Shown here: one piece after another, positions 34,556 to 38,881 of the stretch
Numbering within the stretch: the stretch's first letter is position 1
Layout of the letters: the number at the start of each line of letters is the position of its first letter
DNA from: Planctomycetota bacterium
GTDB lineage: Bacteria; Planctomycetota; UBA1135; GCA-002686595
Direction of reading: 5' to 3'
DNA: 38,881 nucleotides
NCBI GenBank assembly: GCA_020638875.1
Contig: JACKHS010000027.1
Location: forward strand, 1-38,881
Made by a program: the position numbers and the translations under genes
Notes under the pieces: generated by a model
The model's database searches: none
Told to the model about the DNA's origin: nothing
What the model saw: only the letters and a program-made list of their open reading frames with translations

Positions 34556-35445
34556 CGGTGCGCCTCCAGGAGCGAGGCGCCGGCCTGCGGCTCGCGCGTC
34601 ACGAGCGTGCCCGTGCCCTGCGTCGTGTAGAGCTCGCCGAGCAAGCCGTCGGGCGTGGAGCCGCCGACGAGGTGCACGCGCTCGACGCCGCCCTCGAGCG
34701 CGGCGCGGATGGCGGCGGCCTTCACGGCCATGCCCTCGCGCAGCGCGCCCGAGCTCGCCAGCTCCGACAGCTCGGCCAGGCTGAGCGAGGACAGCAGCGA
34801 GTGCGGGTCGTCGGGGTCGCGCAGGATGCCGGGCGTGTCGCTCACGATGACGAGCTTGGTCGCGCGCAGGCCCTTGGCGAGCTCCGCCGCGCACAGGTCG
34901 GCGTTGACGTTCAGGAAACCGCCCTGGCCGTCGTAGGCCGGCGGGCCGAGCACGGGCACGAGGCCCGCGTCGAGCAGCGCGGTGATCGGCTCGACGTGCA
35001 CCGCGGTGACGTCGCCGACGAGGCCGAAGTCGACGCGGCCCTGGCTGGTCTCCATCGGCGGGCGGCGGCGCGCGACGACGATGCCGGCCGACGCGGCGCA
35101 CAGGCTCACGGCGCGCGCGCTCTCGGAGGTCAGCGCCGCGGCGAGGTTCGGGCCGAGGTCGCCGCCGGTCGCCATGCGCAGCGCGCGCAGGCCGACCTCG
35201 CTCGTCACGCGGCGGCCGTCGACCTTGCGCGGCTCCTCGCCGAGCAGGGTCTGCAGCTCGCTGGCCTGCGGGCCGCCGCCGTGCACGACGACGGCGCGCA
35301 CGCCGAAGGCGCAGATCACCGAGAGCTGGCGCGCGAGCGCGCGCGTCTGCGACCGGCGGGCGAGCGACGAGCCGCCGATCTTGAAGACCATCGTCTGGCC
35401 GTGGTGCAGGCGGGCGTACTCGGAGGCGCGGAAGAGGTCGATCAC
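34552..35445 (-). CDS. argB: Acetylglutamate kinase
   Basis: 297 residues, amino-acid-kinase fold. TMVFKIGGSSLARR gives the ATP-binding KxGGS, AVVVHGGGPQASELQTLLGEEPRKVDGRRVT the substrate loop, and GFLNVNADLCAAELAKGLRATKLVIVSDTPGILRDPDD the nucleotide-binding half; GMAVKAAAIRAALEGGVERVHLVGG closes the fold. Second step of arginine synthesis, phosphorylating N-acetylglutamate. Start GTG 35445 is preceded by GAGGTA five bases upstream (35451-35456), the clearest Shine-Dalgarno in the operon. It falls where the only real gap in the operon (30 bases after argD) occurs, so this gene may be re-initiated independently. Confidence 0.93.
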   Translation of the reverse strand: MIDLFRASEYARLHHGQTMVFKIGGSSLARRSQTRALARQLSVICAFGVRAVVVHGGGPQASELQTLLGEEPRKVDGRRVTSEVGLRALRMATGGDLGPNLAAALTSESARAVSLCAASAGIVVARRRPPMETSQGRVDFGLVGDVTAVHVEPITALLDAGLVPVLGPPAYDGQGGFLNVNADLCAAELAKGLRATKLVIVSDTPGILRDPDDPHSLLSSLSLAELSELASSGALREGMAVKAAAIRAALEGGVERVHLVGGSTPDGLLGELYTTQGTGTLVTREPQAGASLLEAHR

Positions 35446-35475
35446 GGGGCTACCTCGCAGGCGTGGAGAAGGCGG

Positions 35476-36612
35476 TCAGAGGGTCGCGAAGGCGTCGCCG
35501 AAGCGCCGCGCCTCCGCGGGGGTCAGGGTCAGGGCGGGGAACAGGCGCAGCACCTGCGGGTCGTCGCTGGTGCCGACGAGCACGCCGCGCGCGAGCAGCG
35601 CGTCGCGCGCGGCCTTGCCGCTGATGCGGTCGTCGAGCACGAGGCCGAGCAGGAGGCCCGCGCCGCGTACCTCGCGCACCGGGCCGCGGCGCGCCTCGCT
35701 GGCGAGGGCTTCGCCGCTGGCGCGCACGTTGGCGAGGAAGGCCTCGTCGCCGACGCGGCGCGCCACCGCGGCGGCCATCGCGAGGATCGTCGGGCCGCCG
35801 CCGAAGGTCGAGCCCAGCAGGTGGCCCGGCAGGCCCTCGACGAGCCCGGCGCGTGCGACGGTGATGCCGACCGGCAGGCCGGCGGCCGCGCCCTTCGCGG
35901 TCGTGATGAGATCGGGCAGCACGCCGTAGGTCTGCGCCGCGAAGGGCGCGCCGGTGCGGCCGCTGGCGGTCTGCACCTCGTCGAACAGCAGCGCGGCGCC
36001 GCGCTCGTCGGCGAGCGCGCGCAGGCCCTCGAGGAAGCCGGGCGTCGGCACGCGCATGCCCGCGATGGACTGGATCGGCTCGAGCGCGATCGCGCCGACC
36101 TCGGCGTCGCACGCCGCGCGCGCGGCGGCGAGGTCGCCCCACGGCACGCGCACGACGTCGAAGGGCGTGCGCGGGAAGGCGTCGAAGCTCATGTCGCTGA
36201 TCGCCGCCGCGCCGGCCGTGCGGCCGTGGAAGGCGCCGGTGAAGCACAGCACCTTCGTGCGCTTCGTCGCGGCGAGCGCGAGCTTGAGCGCGTTCTCGTT
36301 CGCCTCGGAGCCCGAGTTCGACAGGAACACGCGCCACTCGCCGTCGGGCAGCAGCGCGCCGAAGGCCTCGAGGAAGGCCGCGCGCGGCGCGTGCTCGAAG
36401 AGGTTCGAGAGGAACGACGCCTTGGACCACTGGTCGGCCAGCACGAGCCCGAGCTCGGGGTCGCTGCCGCCCATGGCGCTCACGCAGTGACCGCCGTACA
36501 GGTCGAGCACGCGGCGGCCGTCGCGCAGCACGAGCTCGGTGCCCTCGGTGCGCTCGACGTCGACGGGGAGCCGCCCGTAGGCGGGGTATTCGCGGAGGAT
36601 CGCCATGAGCAT
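35476..36612 (-). CDS. argD: Acetylornithine aminotransferase (class III PLP)
   Basis: 378 residues. Class-III transaminase landmarks: LDLYGGHCVSAMGGSDPEL, FLSNSGSEANENALKLALAAT, FTGAFHGRTAGAAAISDM, IALEPIQSIAGM, LLFDEVQTASGRTG, the PLP lysine in LITTAKGAAAGLPVG, and GSTFGGGP. Converts N-acetylglutamate semialdehyde to N-acetylornithine. The ATG at 36612 overlaps the argC stop (TGATG); a second in-frame ATG at 36606 is equally possible. The neighbouring argB/argC make ArgD rather than a GABA or succinylornithine transaminase the likely role. Confidence 0.92.
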   Translation of the reverse strand: MLMAILREYPAYGRLPVDVERTEGTELVLRDGRRVLDLYGGHCVSAMGGSDPELGLVLADQWSKASFLSNLFEHAPRAAFLEAFGALLPDGEWRVFLSNSGSEANENALKLALAATKRTKVLCFTGAFHGRTAGAAAISDMSFDAFPRTPFDVVRVPWGDLAAARAACDAEVGAIALEPIQSIAGMRVPTPGFLEGLRALADERGAALLFDEVQTASGRTGAPFAAQTYGVLPDLITTAKGAAAGLPVGITVARAGLVEGLPGHLLGSTFGGGPTILAMAAAVARRVGDEAFLANVRASGEALASEARRGPVREVRGAGLLLGLVLDDRISGKAARDALLARGVLVGTSDDPQVLRLFPALTLTPAEARRFGDAFATL

Positions 36613-37679
36613 CAGACGTAGCCCAGCCCCGCGCGCGGGAGGCCGGCGGTCTCGTCCAGACCGAGCAGGAGGTTCATGTTCTGCAGCGCCTGACCGGCGC
36701 CGCCCTTGAGCGTGTTGTCGAGCGTGACGAGCACGGTCGCCAGCTCGCCGCGCAGCTCCAGGCCGAGCGACGCGCGGTTCGAGCCCACGACGGTGCGCAG
36801 CTCGGGCGCCGCGCCGACCGGCAGCACCTCGATGAAGGGCTCGCCCTCGAACCCGGCGGCGTAGTGCGCGTGGAGCTCCTCGCGCGTCGTGCCCGGGCGC
36901 ACCGGCAGGAACGCCGTCAGGTGGATGCCGCGCGTGAACGGCCCCGAGGCCGGCAGGAAGACGAGCGGCGGCACGGGCCCGCACGCGGCGAGCGCCTGCT
37001 CGAGCTCGGCCTCGTGGCGGTGACCGGTGAGCCCGTACGCGAACAGGTTCTCGTTGCGGAACGGGTGGTGCGTCGAGGCCTTGGGGCTCACGCCGCTGCC
37101 GGACGAGCCGGTCACGCCGTGGAACACGAGGCGCTCGCCCGCGGCGAGCAGTCCGGCGCGCGCGGCCGGCACCGCCGCGAGCTGCAGCGCCGTCGCGAAG
37201 CAGCCCGGCGCGGCGACGCGCGTGGCGCCCGCGAGCGCGGCGCGGTCGAGCTCCGGCAAGCCGTAGACGAAGCCCTCGCGGCCCTCGGGGTCGGGGTGCG
37301 CCGCGCCGTACGCGCGCTCGTAGCGCGCCGCGTCGGCGATGCGGAAGTCGGCCGAGAGGTCGACGACGCGGAGGTCCTTCGCGCGCGGGCCGAGGATGCC
37401 GGCGAGCGCGCGCCAGGCCGCCGCCGACTCGCCGTGCGGCAGGCCGAGGAAGCACGCCGCCGGGCCCGTGTCGAGCGCGCGGTGCAGCGCGCCGGCGGCC
37501 TCCTCCAGCGCGACGGTCTCGAGCTCGCGCGTGAGGCCCGGGTGCAGCGCGCGCAGGCGCTGGCCGCGCGTGCGCGAGGCGACGCCCGCGAGCGCGAGGC
37601 CCGGGTGGTCCTCGAGCAGGCGCGCGAGCTCGCCCGCGAGCAGGCCGCTCGCGCCGACGATCCAGGCGGGCGTCGTCAC
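36612..37679 (-). CDS. argC: N-acetyl-gamma-glutamyl-phosphate reductase
   Basis: 355 residues. An N-terminal Rossmann motif WIVGASGLLAGELARLLEDHP binds NADP; VDLSADFRI and VYGLPEL are typical; the catalytic cysteine is in RVAAPGCFATALQLAAVP; GSSGSGVSPKASTHHPFRNENLFAYGLTGHRHEAEL and GGAGQALQNMNLLLGLDE finish the family pattern. Third step of arginine synthesis. Start GTG 37679 overlaps the upstream TGA (GTGA). Confidence 0.95.
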   Translation of the reverse strand: MTTPAWIVGASGLLAGELARLLEDHPGLALAGVASRTRGQRLRALHPGLTRELETVALEEAAGALHRALDTGPAACFLGLPHGESAAAWRALAGILGPRAKDLRVVDLSADFRIADAARYERAYGAAHPDPEGREGFVYGLPELDRAALAGATRVAAPGCFATALQLAAVPAARAGLLAAGERLVFHGVTGSSGSGVSPKASTHHPFRNENLFAYGLTGHRHEAELEQALAACGPVPPLVFLPASGPFTRGIHLTAFLPVRPGTTREELHAHYAAGFEGEPFIEVLPVGAAPELRTVVGSNRASLGLELRGELATVLVTLDNTLKGGAGQALQNMNLLLGLDETAGLPRAGLGYV

Positions 37680-38737
37680 GCGTGCACCGCCTGCCGGCCC
37701 TCGAGGTGCGCGAGCAGCGGCTCGAGCCCTTCGCGGCCGCCCTGCAAGGCGTTCCAGGCCGGGATGCCGAGGCGCTGCTGGCAGAACGTGCGGCCGACGG
37801 GCGTGTCGGTCACGCGGCCCGAGACGAGTGCGGGCTCGAGGCCGTAGCGGTCGCGCAGGAGCTCGCGCGCGCCCCAGGCCCCCACCGGGTCCTGCGCGCA
37901 CAGCACGATCGCGCCGAGGCTCTTGGCGAGCGCCGGATCGCCGAGCAGGGAGTGCACGCCGTACGTGCCGAGCAGACCGTCGCCCATCTCGAGCACGATC
38001 AGGTCGGGCTCGGTCTCGGCGAGGTGCGCGATCAACGCGTGGGCCGCGGGCAGCGCGCTCTCCTCGGTCGTGGTCACGACGCCGAAGTCGGTGAACAGCG
38101 CCACCGGCGCCGCGCCGCAGTCCTGCATGTGCAGCACGTCGCGGCGCAGCGACACGCCGGTCAGCTTGCCGGCCGCGATGCGGCGGCCCTGGCGCGACCA
38201 CTCGGCGATCATCACCGCCGCGGTGGTCGTCTTGCCCGCGTCCATGCTCGTGCCGACGAGCGCGACGATCGGCGGCAGCTTGCGCGGCAGCGGCACGAGC
38301 GGCAGCGCGGCGCGCTGGATGCGCGCGGGGACGCCCACGCGGTAGTCGAGCAACGGGAACTCCAGCACCGCACCGAGCACCTCGAGCCGGAACGGCTCCC
38401 CGATGCCGGGCGCGGCCACCGCGCCGCTGCCGATCACGCCGCCGATGTTCAGCATGTTGAGCACGTCGCCGACGGCGACCGCCTCCGGCACGTGGCCGGA
38501 GTAGCCGTACAGCGCGTCGCGGTGTCCGAGCGCGCCGGCGACGATGTCGCCGGGGTGCAGCGTCACCATGCGGCCGTGCACGTCCTCGAGCGTGTTGTAG
38601 CTCGTCTTGGAGTTCAGCACGCGGCAGGCGACGACCACGCCGGCCTCCGCGGGCACCTCCTCGCCGAGCACCGCGTGGCGGCTCAGCTCGAGGCGCTGCG
38701 TGACCGAAGCGATCTTGTCGAGGTGGACGCGCCTCAC
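37676..38737 (-). CDS. DUF1611-type P-loop protein in the arginine operon
   Basis: 353 residues. The N-terminal ~130 residues are beta-rich (VVVACRVLNSKTSYNTLEDVHGRMVTLHPGDIVAGALGHRDALYGYSGHVP). A P-loop follows, VALVGTSMDAGKTTTAAVMIAEWSRQGRRIAAGKLTG (Walker A GxxxDxGKTT), with ETEPDLIVLEMGDGLLGTYGVHSLL as a Walker-B-like strand. The overall plan matches the DUF1611/MobB-like ATPases that sit near dipeptide-epimerase or amino-acid genes in other bacteria. Function is not established. Translational coupling to argC (GTGA) and to the upstream gene suggests involvement in amino-acid metabolism. Start GTG 38737. Confidence 0.78.
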   Translation of the reverse strand: MRRVHLDKIASVTQRLELSRHAVLGEEVPAEAGVVVACRVLNSKTSYNTLEDVHGRMVTLHPGDIVAGALGHRDALYGYSGHVPEAVAVGDVLNMLNIGGVIGSGAVAAPGIGEPFRLEVLGAVLEFPLLDYRVGVPARIQRAALPLVPLPRKLPPIVALVGTSMDAGKTTTAAVMIAEWSRQGRRIAAGKLTGVSLRRDVLHMQDCGAAPVALFTDFGVVTTTEESALPAAHALIAHLAETEPDLIVLEMGDGLLGTYGVHSLLGDPALAKSLGAIVLCAQDPVGAWGARELLRDRYGLEPALVSGRVTDTPVGRTFCQQRLGIPAWNALQGGREGLEPLLAHLEGRQAVHA

Positions 38738-38881
38738 GAGCCGACCTCCTCGAGCGCAGCGGCGCGCTGCTCGGCGCGGCGCGCGAGGCGCGCGGGCTCG
38801 GCCAGGATGCGGCCGTGGTGCAGCCCGGCCCGCGGGTCGGCCTTCTTCGAGCGCGCCTCGCCGTAGACGGCGTCGCTGGCC
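38734..38881 (-). CDS. Unidentified protein, C-terminal part (runs off the window)
   Basis: The last 48 codons are visible: ASDAVYGEARSKKADPRAGL, then a basic helix HHGRILAEPARLARRAEQRAAALEEVGS and a TGA that overlaps the GTG of the DUF1611 gene (GTGA). I do not recognise the family. Position at the head of the arginine operon suggests an amino-acid or carbamoyl-transfer enzyme but nothing visible proves it. Confidence 0.6.
   Translation of the reverse strand, partial: ASDAVYGEARSKKADPRAGLHHGRILAEPARLARRAEQRAAALEEVGS

Overview
This is a very GC-rich, gene-dense bacterial chromosome segment. Most likely it comes from a planctomycete-type bacterium of the deep-branching marine or uncultured kind. 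The evidence is four sulfatase-fold lipoproteins, an FG-GAP/ASPIC protein, secreted proteins sharing a lineage-type C-terminal domain, a multiheme cytochrome and weak Shine-Dalgarno use. The taxonomic placement is inference from gene content. I found no tRNA, rRNA, CRISPR array, transposase, integrase or phage gene. The window looks like ordinary chromosome with lineage-specific secretory genes.

Layout. (1) 1-2432, minus strand: MORN-repeat lipoprotein, glyA and the start of a CobW-type GTPase, in one operon. (2) 2626-13596: secreted or envelope proteins. They are a sulfatase-fold lipoprotein with a metal-binding-like Cys tail, an exported protein, a lamin-tail protein, a pentaheme cytochrome, an AsmA-like protein, a second sulfatase-fold lipoprotein and a PQQ-type sugar dehydrogenase. 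Three of them end in the same ~120-150-residue domain. (3) 13774-17107: a third sulfatase-fold protein overlapping a GT39-like membrane protein with TPRs. (4) 17183-21738: two thioredoxin-fold proteins, each with an in-frame TGA exactly where the first cysteine of the CxxC active site belongs, flanking a frameshifted nnrE and a fourth sulfatase-fold lipoprotein. (5) 21931-24660: TPR protein and FG-GAP/ASPIC lipoprotein. (6) 24752-32132, minus strand: Fe superoxide dismutase, glutamate-synthase-like FMN protein, RNase R and a very large lipoprotein of unknown function. (7) 32265-38881, minus strand: an arginine operon (unknown gene, DUF1611-type P-loop protein, argC, argD, argB, argE, argH), mostly joined by 1- or 4-base stop/start overlaps.

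The main discovery is the pair of probable TlpA-like selenoproteins (Sec71 at 17966-17968 and Sec61 at 21556-21558). Both frames stay open after the TGA, read straight into the rest of a thioredoxin domain, and have a small hairpin just downstream that fits the bacterial SECIS pattern. A standard gene caller would split each into two ORFs. Other points: all four sulfatase-like proteins carry Thr where sulfatases carry the formylglycine Cys/Ser; several genes have a TANNNT -10 box placed so that transcripts would be leaderless or nearly so; perfect GC hairpins without U-tracts follow many genes; and three genes have single-base frame breaks in GC-rich tracts that may be sequence errors.
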